The notes under the pieces are model-generated. The model did not search any database. It worked only from the letters and a program-made list of their open reading frames with translations, and was not told the DNA's origin. Made by a program: the position numbers and the translations under genes. Shown piece by piece: positions 17,967-26,066 of a DNA stretch of 64,000 nt (position 1 is its first letter; the number at the start of each line of letters is the position of its first letter). Origin of the DNA: an uncultured bacterium (GTDB lineage: Bacteria > Bacillota > Clostridia > Lachnospirales > Lachnospiraceae); NCBI GenBank assembly GCA_947651225.1, contig CANSYK010000006.1, positions 28,047-92,046 of the forward strand, given 5' to 3'.

Positions 17967-18685
17967 GTATAATAGGGAAAATATTAGATATTTTTTATCC
18001 ACGGCGCTGCGCAATCTGTGACAAAGTGCTGCCAGTGAATGAGAAATATTTGTGTCAGGGGTGTGAAAAACTTTTAAAATACACAGGGGAGGAATATTGT
18101 CTTCGGTGTGGGAGGCCGGTTGATGATAGGCAGGAATATTGTCCTTCCTGCCAGGGAAAAGAAGTTTCTTTTTGCAGTGGACGGTCTCTTTTTCTTTACG
18201 ATACGGTGCTAAAAGAATCTATTATTCGTTTTAAATACCATGGAAGGCAGGAATACGCTGCATTTTATGCAAAGGAAATGTACCAGGCATTTAAAAAATG
18301 GATCAGGCAGATTTGCCCGGATGCACTGATTCCCGTTCCGATTCATAAGGCGAGATATCGAAAAAGAGGATATAACCAGGCGGAAGTATTGGCAAGGGAG
18401 CTTGGAAAATGCAGTGATATTCCTGTGTTAACAGAATATCTGGTTCGGGGGAAAAATACGCTTCCGCAAAAAGAGCTTTCCGAGAGAGAACGCTTACAGA
18501 ATTTGAATGGAGCATTTTATGTCAGAAAAATGACGCAGGAGTTGTATAAAAATTTGAATTGTGTTATAATTATTGATGATATTTATACGACAGGCAGTAC
18601 GGTAGAAGCTTGCGCAAGAGTGTTACGTGAAGAAGGGATCAGGAAAGTTTACTTTTTATGCATCAGTACAGGTCGGGGACTTTAG
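17924..18685 (+). CDS. comFC: ComF family protein (phosphoribosyltransferase-like)
   Basis: A ComFC-type protein of up to 253 residues linked to DNA uptake and possibly to recombination repair. An N-terminal zinc ribbon is visible (CAIC...CQGC...CLRCG...CPSCQ) and the PRPP-binding loop VIIIDDIYTTGSTVEACA lies near 216-233. The open frame begins at GTG 17924 inside recD2. A strong GAGGGGGGAA at 17949-17958 stands just before CTG 17963, which overlaps the recD2 stop, so the true start may be there. This would give tight translational coupling to recD2. Confidence 0.88.
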   Translation: MPEVAGDDEGGSVLSIIGKILDIFYPRRCAICDKVLPVNEKYLCQGCEKLLKYTGEEYCLRCGRPVDDRQEYCPSCQGKEVSFCSGRSLFLYDTVLKESIIRFKYHGRQEYAAFYAKEMYQAFKKWIRQICPDALIPVPIHKARYRKRGYNQAEVLARELGKCSDIPVLTEYLVRGKNTLPQKELSERERLQNLNGAFYVRKMTQELYKNLNCVIIIDDIYTTGSTVEACARVLREEGIRKVYFLCISTGRGL

Positions 18686-18694
18686 GAGGTAGCT

Positions 18695-19093
18695 ATGGAC
18701 GTAAGGAATTGTAAAAAATGTGGAAATCTCTTTAACTATGATGGAGACTCATTGTGTCCAAAGTGTGCAAAAGAGATGGAAGAGAAGTTTTTTGAAGTCA
18801 GGGATTTCATTTATAAAAACCCATCTGCTTCGATGTCAGTAGTTTCTGAGGAAGTAGATGTTCCAATGCAGCAGATTAAAAAGTGGGTTCGTCAGGAGCG
18901 CTTGCTCTTTTCAAAAGATTCTGGTATTTCCATTGACTGTGAGTCTTGTGGAAGGCCAATTTTAACAGGCAGATATTGTAAGGAATGTAAAGGGAAGATG
19001 ACAAATACCCTTTCCAGTGCCTATGTGGAGGCAGCGCCAGAGAAAGCGAAGAAGGCAAGTTCAAAAGGGAAGATGCGATTTCTTGGTAATTAA
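18695..19093 (+). CDS. yvyF: YvyF-like flagellar operon protein (TIGR03826)
   Basis: A 132-residue protein with two zinc-ribbon-like Cys pairs (NCKKCGNLF ... CPKC at 5-26; CESCGRPI ... CKEC at about 86-107) around a helix-turn-helix-like middle (SVVSEEVDVPMQQIKKWVRQERLL). It matches the flagellar regulatory family TIGR03826. In B. subtilis this gene follows comFC directly and precedes flgM; here the comF-yvyF pair is kept but flgM is not next. GGAGGTAGCT gives a perfect start at 18695. Confidence 0.88.
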   Translation: MDVRNCKKCGNLFNYDGDSLCPKCAKEMEEKFFEVRDFIYKNPSASMSVVSEEVDVPMQQIKKWVRQERLLFSKDSGISIDCESCGRPILTGRYCKECKGKMTNTLSSAYVEAAPEKAKKASSKGKMRFLGN

Positions 19094-19100
19094 AGATTCA

Positions 19101-19168
19101 GGAACTGTGCAGAAATTAGTTTACATATTTTACCGATAGGATATGCAGAATAATTTTTGCACAGTTCC
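19101..19168. repeat. GGAACTGT-type inverted repeat between yvyF and cheX
   Basis: GGAACTGTGCAGAAATTA (19101-19118) pairs with 19151-19168 with one mismatch across a 32-base loop. It belongs to the GGAACTG hairpin family found in several spacers here. The loop includes CCGATAGG, which resembles a sigma-D (FliA) minus-10 element; the matching minus-35 is poor. Confidence 0.65.
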
Positions 19169-19195
19169 TTACCTGCCAGGATAGGGGGTGACTAA

Positions 19196-19708
19196 TTGGA
19201 AAGTGTAATAGATAGCGAGAAAGTGGATGAAACCTTTGACACAGCTTTTTGTGAAGTGACAAAAAAGCTTGTGAATCTGGAATTGCAGAGGGTGGCTGAG
19301 GAAGATAGGATAACAGCAGAGAAAGAGGTTATCCTGGAAAAGGGATATCGGGAGGAAATTGAGACACAAGGACATATTAACTCCAGGATTGTCTGCCACT
19401 TTTCGGATGAGTTGTACCGTTATATTACTGATACGATGAATAATGGTGTTACACCATCGGAGGAAGAAATTCACTTATTTTTAAATGAGTATATTAATAT
19501 TACATGTGGTCATGCGATATCCAGTTTGAACAATCTGACAGGAAAGCGGTCCAGGTTGACGATACCTAAGTTTTATCGGAATGATGACCAGTTGGAGTTG
19601 ACTAATCTGAATGAGGAAGGGCGATATCTGGTTTATCGTTCAACGACCGGCATGTTGCATGTATTTTTGTTTTATTCTTTGCAGACAGATCAAGAGGAGG
19701 GAAGATAA
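19196..19708 (+). CDS. cheX: CheX-like chemotaxis phosphatase
   Basis: A 170-residue protein that resembles CheX/CheC, which dephosphorylate CheY. The telling part is LFLNEYINITCGHAISSLNN (about 93-112), with the E-x2-N helix pattern used by CheX to attack the CheY phosphoryl group. An N-terminal acidic helical region (1-60) is longer than in small CheX proteins. The start is TTG 19196 with AGGGGG eight bases upstream. The stop overlaps the cheY start (TAATG), so the two are translationally coupled. The similarity is moderate; enzymatic activity is inferred. Confidence 0.7.
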   Translation: MESVIDSEKVDETFDTAFCEVTKKLVNLELQRVAEEDRITAEKEVILEKGYREEIETQGHINSRIVCHFSDELYRYITDTMNNGVTPSEEEIHLFLNEYINITCGHAISSLNNLTGKRSRLTIPKFYRNDDQLELTNLNEEGRYLVYRSTTGMLHVFLFYSLQTDQEEGR

Positions 19709-20088
19709 TGGAAAAAACAACAATTTTAGTAGTTGATGATTCTCCATTTGCATCAAAGCAGATTCAGGACCTTGTGGAGGAGAATGGTTATGAAATGATA
19801 GGCTATGCTAAAAATGGGGAAGAAGGAATCCATATGTATGAGGAACTTCATCCTGATATTGTAGTCATGGATATTATTATGCCAGGAATTGATGGGTTGG
19901 AGACAGCAGAGATTTTACTGAAGAAAGATCCTGACGCAACAATTTTGATGTTGAGTTCGCTTTGCGATTCTGGTACATTGGAAGAGGTTAAAGCGATTGG
20001 ACTGAAATATCTGATTCCAAAGCCATGGGAGGATGATGTTTTATTGGCAACTCTGGAAATGTTGATAAAACAGCGGAATGCAAAATAA
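19708..20088 (+). CDS. cheY: CheY-like single-domain response regulator
   Basis: A 126-residue receiver domain. Acidic pocket DDSP at 9-12, phospho-acceptor Asp in VVMDIIMPGIDG near 54, switch residues LMLSSL near 82 and Lys in LIPKPWEDD near 104 are all in place. It overlaps the CheX-like gene by one base, so phosphatase and target are made together. This would serve flagellar motor control or another output; no kinase is nearby. An AGGAGGG site precedes the ATG. Confidence 0.9.
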   Translation: MEKTTILVVDDSPFASKQIQDLVEENGYEMIGYAKNGEEGIHMYEELHPDIVVMDIIMPGIDGLETAEILLKKDPDATILMLSSLCDSGTLEEVKAIGLKYLIPKPWEDDVLLATLEMLIKQRNAK

Positions 20089-20091
20089 TAC

Positions 20092-20135
20092 AAAAGGATG
20101 GAGATTCCGAAAAATTGGGTTTCCATCCTTTTTTC
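20092..20135 (+). terminator. terminator after cheX-cheY
   Basis: AAAAGGATGGA pairs with TCCATCCTTTT across a 19-base loop and ends in T6. Confidence 0.8.
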
Positions 20136-20143
20136 GAAAAAAT

Positions 20144-20215
20144 GTTACTAATCACCTTCTTATGTGCAAGCACGGCAAGTTTGCGTATTTTCTGAAACCA
20201 GCCGTGGATAGTAAC
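20144..20215. repeat. GTTACTA...AGTAAC inverted repeat (GCCGTGAATAGTAA family)
   Basis: GTTACTAATCAC on the left and GCCGTGGATAGTAAC on the right form imperfect inverted ends of a 72-bp unit. Similar right-end units occur at about 12252, 33602, 57312 and 61030. The 20088-20440 gap also holds a terminator, a promoter and another inverted repeat but no gene that I can support. Confidence 0.6.
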
Positions 20216-20245
20216 AAAAAAATTTAAAATATCTCTAAAGTATGG

Positions 20246-20275
20246 TTGACGAACCCTGCATTTATAGAATATACT
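20246..20275 (+). promoter_or_regulatory. candidate promoter of the fab/acc operon
   Basis: TTGACG at 20246 and TATACT at 20270 with 18-base spacing, about 165 bases upstream of fabH. It is the best promoter-like pair in the gap. Confidence 0.6.
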
Positions 20276-20307
20276 CAAATGTGTTTATCATAGTGTATTT
20301 TTGTATT

Positions 20308-20344
20308 CAAAGAAAATATTACGCACTAAGAAATATTTTCTTTG
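20308..20344 (+). promoter_or_regulatory. perfect 13-bp inverted repeat in the fabH leader
   Basis: CAAAGAAAATATT (20308-20320) pairs perfectly with 20332-20344 around 11 bases. It lies between the candidate promoter and fabH. There is no T tract after it, so it is not a standard terminator; an operator or mRNA stability element is more likely. Confidence 0.55.
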
Positions 20345-20439
20345 GGATTTGAAAAGGCATAAATACCCTGGTAGAGCTTTTGGGCAGGGATACAAAAGAA
20401 CGGAAAGAGAAATAATACAAAATAGGAGATTAGGAAATT

Positions 20440-21417
20440 ATGATAAGGACCAGGGTAATTGCGACTGCTGCGAGTGTGCCAGAACAGATTATAACGAATG
20501 ATGATTTAGCCAGGATTGTTGATACAAGTGATGAGTGGATTTCCCAAAGAACCGGGATCAAGGAACGGCGTATCTCGTCTGGGGAGAATACTTCGGTGTT
20601 TGTATCTGATGTGGCAAAGCAGCTCATGGAAAAAGCAGAGGTTACGGCAGATAGCATTGATTTGATTATTGTTGCCTCAGTAACGCCAGATTATGGAACA
20701 CCATCTCTTGCGTGTATGGTGCAAAAAGAAATTGGAGCCTCGAATGCAGTTGCGTTTGATGTAGTTGCTGCATGTAGCGGTTTTATTTTTGCATTAAGTA
20801 TTGCGGATAAATATATTCGTTCTTCTGGATATGAGAATGCGATTATCATTGGAGGGGAAACGCTTTCTAAGGTAATTGACTGGTCAGACCGTTCCACCTG
20901 CGTGCTGTTTGGGGATGGCGCTGGAGGCGCCTATCTGGAGAAGGCGCAGGATGGAGGAATTCTTTTTGAAGAAATTGGTTCTGATGGGAAGATGTATGAG
21001 ATTTTGACAGCGGGATATACAGCATGTTCCAATGTATTTAATGAAAATCCAGCAGGTGTGGATCCATTGTGGTATGCGCATATGGATGGCAGGGAGGTTT
21101 TCAAATTTGCCACAAAAAATGTGATAAAAAGTCTGAACAAAGTGATGGAAGAAAATAATATCACCCAGGAAGATATAAAATATTTTATTCCACATCAGGC
21201 GAATGTGAGAATCGTAGAGGTGATTTCTAAAAAATTAGATATTCCGTTTGAGAAATTTTATATGAATATAGAACGTTTTGGCAATACTTCTTCTGCAAGT
21301 ATTCCGATTGCGCTTAGTGAATTAGATGAAAAGGGGCTTCTGGAGCGAGGGGATCAGATTATCCTGACCGGCTTTGGTGGCGGTATGACCTGGGGGACTA
21401 TGTTGATTACATGGTAA
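20440..21417 (+). CDS. fabH: beta-ketoacyl-ACP synthase III
   Basis: A 325-residue condensing enzyme that starts fatty-acid synthesis by joining an acyl-CoA primer to malonyl-ACP. The Cys-His-Asn triad is visible: Cys in VVAACSGFIFAL near 112, His in FIPHQANVRI near 250 and Asn in RFGNTSSASIP near 280. The C-terminal GFGGGMTWG loop is typical. It is the first gene of the ten-gene fab/acc operon. Length is normal. Confidence 0.96.
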   Translation: MIRTRVIATAASVPEQIITNDDLARIVDTSDEWISQRTGIKERRISSGENTSVFVSDVAKQLMEKAEVTADSIDLIIVASVTPDYGTPSLACMVQKEIGASNAVAFDVVAACSGFIFALSIADKYIRSSGYENAIIIGGETLSKVIDWSDRSTCVLFGDGAGGAYLEKAQDGGILFEEIGSDGKMYEILTAGYTACSNVFNENPAGVDPLWYAHMDGREVFKFATKNVIKSLNKVMEENNITQEDIKYFIPHQANVRIVEVISKKLDIPFEKFYMNIERFGNTSSASIPIALSELDEKGLLERGDQIILTGFGGGMTWGTMLITW

Positions 21418-21535
21418 TTAAGAAACGGTATATAAAAAATTGTGCAGATCTTTAAACACAGTTTCTGAGAAAAGTGTATTGCTGCATTTGCAGTTGATAT
21501 AAAATTTAAAGAAAGATAAGCAGGAGGAAAAAATT

Positions 21536-21757
21536 ATGGTTTTTGAGAAAATCAGAGAGATTATCGCAGAACAGACTGGAAAGGACATTGAAGAAATTAC
21601 ATTAGAAACAAATGTAAAGGAAGATCTTGATGCAGATTCTTTGGATCTGTTCCAGATTATTAATGACATTGAGGATGAGTTCGAAGTTTCTGTAGAGAAT
21701 CCAGAAGCAATTGTAACGGTAAAGGATGCCGTTGATTTTGTAGAGAGCCACAAGTGA
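21536..21757 (+). CDS. acpP: acyl carrier protein
   Basis: A 73-residue acyl carrier protein that holds growing acyl chains on 4'-phosphopantetheine. The attachment Ser is in DLDADSLDLFQ (Ser near 35). Strongly acidic, with three helices as usual; GGAGG precedes the ATG. It is the second gene of the operon, 118 bases after fabH. That spacer contains an AAACGGT...ACAGTTTCT imperfect hairpin. Confidence 0.96.
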   Translation: MVFEKIREIIAEQTGKDIEEITLETNVKEDLDADSLDLFQIINDIEDEFEVSVENPEAIVTVKDAVDFVESHK

Positions 21758-21763
21758 TTGGTA

Positions 21764-21811
21764 GGGAACTGTCAATCACTTGGTTAGGTAGGTTAGTAAG
21801 GGGCAGTTCCC
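21764..21811 (+). repeat. GGGAACTG hairpin between acpP and fabD
   Basis: GGGAACTG on the left pairs with CAGTTCCC on the right across about 32 bases. It sits in the spacer where streptococcal operons carry fabK. It may tune the high acpP message relative to downstream genes, a common role for intercistronic hairpins; this is inference. Confidence 0.55.
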
Positions 21812-21886
21812 TTGTGCAGGTCAAACATAAATCAAACGGCGCTTAAAAAACAGAGGTGCCGTTTGATCAAAGAAATGAGGAGGAAC

Positions 21887-22822
21887 ATGAGAACGGTATT
21901 TATGTTTAGCGGCCAGGGTGCTCAGTACGCTGGCATGGGAAAAGAGTTATATCAGAACTATTCTGTTGCAAAAAAGATATTTGACTCTGCGGATGAAGTG
22001 TTGGGATATTCGATCAAAGATATATGCTTTCAAGATGAGGCAAAATTAGGGGAGACAGAGTTTGCGCAGCCGGCAATTCTTACTATGAGTATTGCTGCAT
22101 TGGAGGTGCTTAAAGAGCAGGGAGTCAGGGCTGAAATGACGGCAGGTCTTAGTCTTGGAGAGTATTCAGCCTATGTTGCCAGTGGGGCAATGAATTTTGA
22201 AGAAGCAGTTGCTTTGGTTCAGAAAAGAGGAAAGTTCATGGCAGAAGCCGTACCTTCCGGGGAAGGTGCTATGTATGCCGTTATTGGTTTAGATACAGAA
22301 TTAGTGGAAGAAGCGTGTAAGGAAGCGGTTCAGGAAGGACTTGGCCTTGCTGTTCCGGCAAATTATAATGCACCGGGGCAGATTGTTATCGCTGGGGCTA
22401 CAAAAGCGGTAGAAAAGGCCGCAAAACTTGCGAAAGAAAAAGGTGCAAAAATGACAGTCCGGCTAAAGGTAAGTGGGCCATTCCATACACAGATGCTGCA
22501 GCCGGCAGCAGACAGATTGGGGCCAGAACTGGAAAAAATGCATATTGAGCCAATGAAGATACCAGTTTTTACGAATGTAGACGCAAAAGAAGTGGCTTCA
22601 GAAAAGGATATTATTCCGATTCTGACAAGGCAGATTTGTTGCCCAGTTCGTTTTTCAGATATTATTCAGAATATGCATGAAAGAGGGGCAGATACTTTTA
22701 TTGAGCTGGGGCCGGGAAAGGCCTTGTGCGGTTTTGTAAAGAGGACATTAAAAGGTGTAACGATTCTGAATGTAGAGGATGAGACTTCCCTTGCAAAAAC
22801 AATGGCAAAATTGCAGGAATAG
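21887..22822 (+). CDS. fabD: malonyl-CoA:ACP transacylase
   Basis: A 311-residue transferase that loads malonyl groups onto ACP. The N-terminal motif FMFSGQGAQYAGMGKEL, the active Ser in GLSLGEYSAYVASG near 88, the His in VSGPFHTQML near 196 and the GPGKALCGF loop are present. ATG 21887 is preferred because GAGGAGGAAC is just upstream; longer ORF starts at 21812 and 21875 have no homology support. It is co-transcribed with fabG 25 bases downstream. Confidence 0.95.
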   Translation: MRTVFMFSGQGAQYAGMGKELYQNYSVAKKIFDSADEVLGYSIKDICFQDEAKLGETEFAQPAILTMSIAALEVLKEQGVRAEMTAGLSLGEYSAYVASGAMNFEEAVALVQKRGKFMAEAVPSGEGAMYAVIGLDTELVEEACKEAVQEGLGLAVPANYNAPGQIVIAGATKAVEKAAKLAKEKGAKMTVRLKVSGPFHTQMLQPAADRLGPELEKMHIEPMKIPVFTNVDAKEVASEKDIIPILTRQICCPVRFSDIIQNMHERGADTFIELGPGKALCGFVKRTLKGVTILNVEDETSLAKTMAKLQE

Positions 22823-22847
22823 CACACAGAAAAGAAAGAGGTCAGAG

Positions 22848-23576
22848 ATGTTAGATGGAAAGACAGCGGTAGTTACCGGAGCGGCAAAGGGAATCGGAAA
22901 AGCAATTGCTCTTGCTTTTGCAAAGGAAGGCTGCAATATAGTATTAAATTATCACAGCAGTGTTTCAGAGGAAACGATTCAGGAAATAGAGGCATGTGGC
23001 GTAAAGTGCCTGCCAGTACAGGGAGATGTCAGTGATTTCAAGTTTGCCGGGGATTTGATCAAACAGGCAAAGAAAGAGTTTGGCTCTGTCGATATTCTTG
23101 TAAATAATGCGGGAATTACAAGAGATATGCTTTTGATGCGCATGAGTGAAGAGGAGTTTGATTGTGTAATCAATACAAATCTGAAAGGATGTTTTAATAT
23201 GGTGCGCCATGTAAGCAGCGTTATGTTAAAGCAGCGGAGCGGAAGCATTATCAATATGTCATCAGTAGTCGGGGTAATGGGAAATGCCGGGCAGGCAAAT
23301 TATGCGGCATCAAAGGCAGGCGTGATTGGCCTGACAAAGTCAACGGCAAAGGAACTAGCACAGAGAGGGATTACCTGTAATGCCATTGCACCGGGGTTTG
23401 TAGAGACGGATATGACAGCCATTTTATCAGAGGAACAGAAGGCAGCAATGCTTGATGTGATTCCGCTGAAACGGTATGGAACAGCAGAAGATATTGCCAG
23501 TGTAGCGGTTTTTTTGGCAAAACACACATATATTACCGGGCAGGTAATTAATGTAGACGGCGGTATGGTAATATAG
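22848..23576 (+). CDS. fabG: 3-ketoacyl-ACP reductase
   Basis: A 242-residue short-chain dehydrogenase that reduces 3-ketoacyl-ACP with NADPH. The cofactor loop TGAAKGIGKAIA near 10-21, NNAGITRD near 86, catalytic Ser in NMSSVVGV and YAASKAG near 151 are intact. ATG 22848 follows AAAGAAAGAGG; an upstream in-frame extension overlaps fabD and lacks support. Length is standard. Confidence 0.96.
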   Translation: MLDGKTAVVTGAAKGIGKAIALAFAKEGCNIVLNYHSSVSEETIQEIEACGVKCLPVQGDVSDFKFAGDLIKQAKKEFGSVDILVNNAGITRDMLLMRMSEEEFDCVINTNLKGCFNMVRHVSSVMLKQRSGSIINMSSVVGVMGNAGQANYAASKAGVIGLTKSTAKELAQRGITCNAIAPGFVETDMTAILSEEQKAAMLDVIPLKRYGTAEDIASVAVFLAKHTYITGQVINVDGGMVI

Positions 23577-23631
23577 ATTAAAACGCGCTGGAACTGTAAT
23601 AGGGGATAAAGAGCGCAGAAATGAGGCAAAG

Positions 23632-24879
23632 ATGGAGAGAAGATGTGTAATAACCGGACTGGGAGCAGTTACTCCGCTTGGAAGTACAGTAGATACTTTT
23701 TGGAAAGGAATCCGGGAAGGTGTCTGTGGCATTGATTATATCAAAAAATTTGATGCGTCAAGGTTGAAAGTAAAAATTGCGGCAGAAGTAAAGGATTTTG
23801 ATCCAGAGCAGTATATGACGAAAAAGGATGTAAAGAGAAATGACCTTTTTGCGGTTTATGGATTGGCAGCGGGGATACAGGCATTTGAGGATTCTGGACT
23901 GGATATGGAGCAGGAAGATGCGGACCGTGTCGGTGTTTTTGTAGGTTCGGGTACAGGCGGACTGATGACAATGGAAGAGCAGGTCAGAAGGATGGATGCA
24001 AAAGGTCCGGCGAGAGTCTCTCCGTTTTTCATTACAATGACAATTGGAAATATGGCGGCAGCGAATATCGCAATCCGCATTGGGGCAACCGGCCCATGCC
24101 ATGATATTGTAACAGCATGTTCCACCGGAACAGATTGTATCGGTATGGCGTTTCGCAATATTAAACACGGGTATCTGGATGTCTGCGTGGCAGGAGGTAC
24201 AGAGGGTTCGATTTGTGAGGTTGGTGTAGCGGGTTTTGCAAACCTGACTGCCTTATCAACGGTGGAAGATCCCAGGAAGGCGTGCAGGCCATTTGACAAG
24301 GAAAGAGATGGATTTGTTATGGGAGATGGCGCCGGAATTCTTGTACTGGAAGAGTTAGAGCATGCACTGGCTCGTGGAGCTAAGATTTACGGCGAGATTG
24401 TTGGCTATGGTGCAACAGGCGACGCTTACCATGTAACACTCCCAGACCCAGAAGGAACAGGCGGCGCTAAGGCAATGAAGTTAGCAATAGAAGAGGCAGG
24501 AATTGCACCGGAACAAGTGGATTACATTAATGCTCATGGAACAAGTACACCTGCAAATGATGTAGGGGAAACAAAAGTAATTAAAAAGGCTCTTGGGGAA
24601 GAGAATGCGAAGAAAACTCCAGTCAGTTCCACAAAGTCTATGACAGGCCATTTACTTGGTGCGGCAGGTGCAGTGGAAGCAATCTGCAGTGTCAAAGCAT
24701 TAGAAGATGGGTTCCTTCCTCCAACGATTAACTATCATACACCAGATGAAGAGTGTGATTTAGATTATATTCCAAATCAGGGAAGAGAAGCAAAAGATGC
24801 AGTGTATGCATTGTCAAATTCTTTAGGCTTTGGTGGCCACAACAGCGTGCTTTGCTTTAAAAAATGGCAGAATAAATAA
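23632..24879 (+). CDS. fabF: beta-ketoacyl-ACP synthase II
   Basis: A 415-residue elongating condensing enzyme. Cys in ACSTGTDCIG near 165, His in NAHGTSTPAND near 305, Lys-rich KSMTGHLLGAAGA with His near 341, and the C-terminal NSLGFGGHNSVL loop form the Cys-His-His site. It lies in the operon between fabG and accB, with 55- and 23-base spacers. In operons of this type FabF does all elongation steps and may set the unsaturated/saturated ratio together with FabZ/FabM; fabM is absent here. Confidence 0.96.
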   Translation: MERRCVITGLGAVTPLGSTVDTFWKGIREGVCGIDYIKKFDASRLKVKIAAEVKDFDPEQYMTKKDVKRNDLFAVYGLAAGIQAFEDSGLDMEQEDADRVGVFVGSGTGGLMTMEEQVRRMDAKGPARVSPFFITMTIGNMAAANIAIRIGATGPCHDIVTACSTGTDCIGMAFRNIKHGYLDVCVAGGTEGSICEVGVAGFANLTALSTVEDPRKACRPFDKERDGFVMGDGAGILVLEELEHALARGAKIYGEIVGYGATGDAYHVTLPDPEGTGGAKAMKLAIEEAGIAPEQVDYINAHGTSTPANDVGETKVIKKALGEENAKKTPVSSTKSMTGHLLGAAGAVEAICSVKALEDGFLPPTINYHTPDEECDLDYIPNQGREAKDAVYALSNSLGFGGHNSVLCFKKWQNK

Positions 24880-24902
24880 TCGAAAGGCAAGGGTAGACAG
24901 GT

Positions 24903-25463
24903 ATGCAATATGAGGAAGTAAAAGAGTTAATTGAAATCTTTGAAAAGACAGACTTAAATGACATGGAAGTACAACTGGACAATGCAAGAATCCGGTTGAA
25001 CCGTGGAGCGGTTTCTCCCTGGATAATGCCAGCATCATCTGTTATGGCGGCTGTTCCGCAGCCTGTTGCAGGCGCCCCTGTATCTCCACAGCCCGTTGTG
25101 GGAAATCCTGTATCTTCGCAGTCCGCTGCAGGCAGTCCTGCATCTTTGCGGCCTGCAACAGAAGCTGCATCGGCGGACGTTTCTTCTGTTACGGAGAAAG
25201 TGCCTGCTGCAGATTTGGAGGCGGAAGGAACAGAAGTAATTAAAGCTCCGATTGTTGGTACGTTTTACCAGAGTTCTGCTCCAGGAGAAGATCCATTTGT
25301 AAAAGTAGGGGATGTGATAGCAGAGGGCGATGTTGTCTGCATTATAGAGGCTATGAAATTTATGAATGAGGTAAACAGTGAACTAAGTGGAACAATCATG
25401 GAGGTTCTGGTCAAGGACGGGGACTTTGTAGAGTATGGGCAGCCGTTGTTCCGTGTTAAATAG
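24903..25463 (+). CDS. accB: biotin carboxyl carrier protein of acetyl-CoA carboxylase
   Basis: A 186-residue carrier that shuttles carboxybiotin between AccC and AccAD. The C-terminal biotinyl domain (about 110-186) has the modification site EAMKFMNEV, with biotin on Lys. The thumb region and KAPIVGTFYQSSAPGEDPFV are typical. Residues about 40-100 are a Pro/Ala/Val/Ser linker of near repeats (PVAGAPVS, PVVGNPVS, SAAGSPAS), which is longer than in many AccB proteins. It is the sixth gene of the operon. Confidence 0.95.
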   Translation: MQYEEVKELIEIFEKTDLNDMEVQLDNARIRLNRGAVSPWIMPASSVMAAVPQPVAGAPVSPQPVVGNPVSSQSAAGSPASLRPATEAASADVSSVTEKVPAADLEAEGTEVIKAPIVGTFYQSSAPGEDPFVKVGDVIAEGDVVCIIEAMKFMNEVNSELSGTIMEVLVKDGDFVEYGQPLFRVK

Positions 25464-25560
25464 TTTGTGTATTTGATTTGCCGAAAGTTTCTAAGGAATT
25501 GTGTAGTTGGTTGGATGATTCAGATAATTTATCGGCAGTTTCTACTGGGAGGATTAAAAG

Positions 25561-25989
25561 ATGGTAATGGATATTAATGAGATTATGTCAATTATACCGC
25601 ATCGGCAGCCATTTTTACTGATTGACCGTGTGGAAGAACTGGTGGAAGGGAAGTCAATTACGGCAATAAAAAATGTTTCTTACAATGAACCGTTTTTTGC
25701 GGGCCATTTTCCAAATGAGCCGGTTATGCCGGGTGTTTTAATTGTGGAGGCAATGGCACAGGCAGGCGCTGTAGCGATTTTATCAATGGAGCAGTTTCGT
25801 GGGCAGACCGGATACTTTGGCGGCATCAAAAATGTAAAGTTTAAAAGAAAAGTGGTTCCAGGAGATACGCTTCGTCTTGTGTTAGAGATTGACAAGTTAA
25901 AGAGAAATATTGGAATTGGGCATGGGACTGCTTATGTGGGAGATGAAGTGGCAGCAAGTATTGATCAGTTTATGTTTATTATAGGCTAG
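25561..25989 (+). CDS. fabZ: 3-hydroxyacyl-ACP dehydratase
   Basis: A 142-residue hot-dog-fold dehydratase. The catalytic His is in FAGHFPNEPVMPG near 49 and the Glu in VLIVEAMAQAGA near 63. ATG 25561 has GGGAGG nine bases upstream; ATG 25567 is a possible alternative. It lies 97 bases after accB; that spacer contains a degenerate GGAATTGTG-type repeat. It makes trans-2-enoyl-ACP, for which no enoyl reductase is encoded in this operon. Confidence 0.95.
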   Translation: MVMDINEIMSIIPHRQPFLLIDRVEELVEGKSITAIKNVSYNEPFFAGHFPNEPVMPGVLIVEAMAQAGAVAILSMEQFRGQTGYFGGIKNVKFKRKVVPGDTLRLVLEIDKLKRNIGIGHGTAYVGDEVAASIDQFMFIIG

Positions 25990-26066
25990 AGCGTGTACAG
26001 AGCCTGTCTCTGGAAGGAACCGGGCAGGCTCTAATGTTGTTGTAGGGATGTTGACTGGAGGCACAG

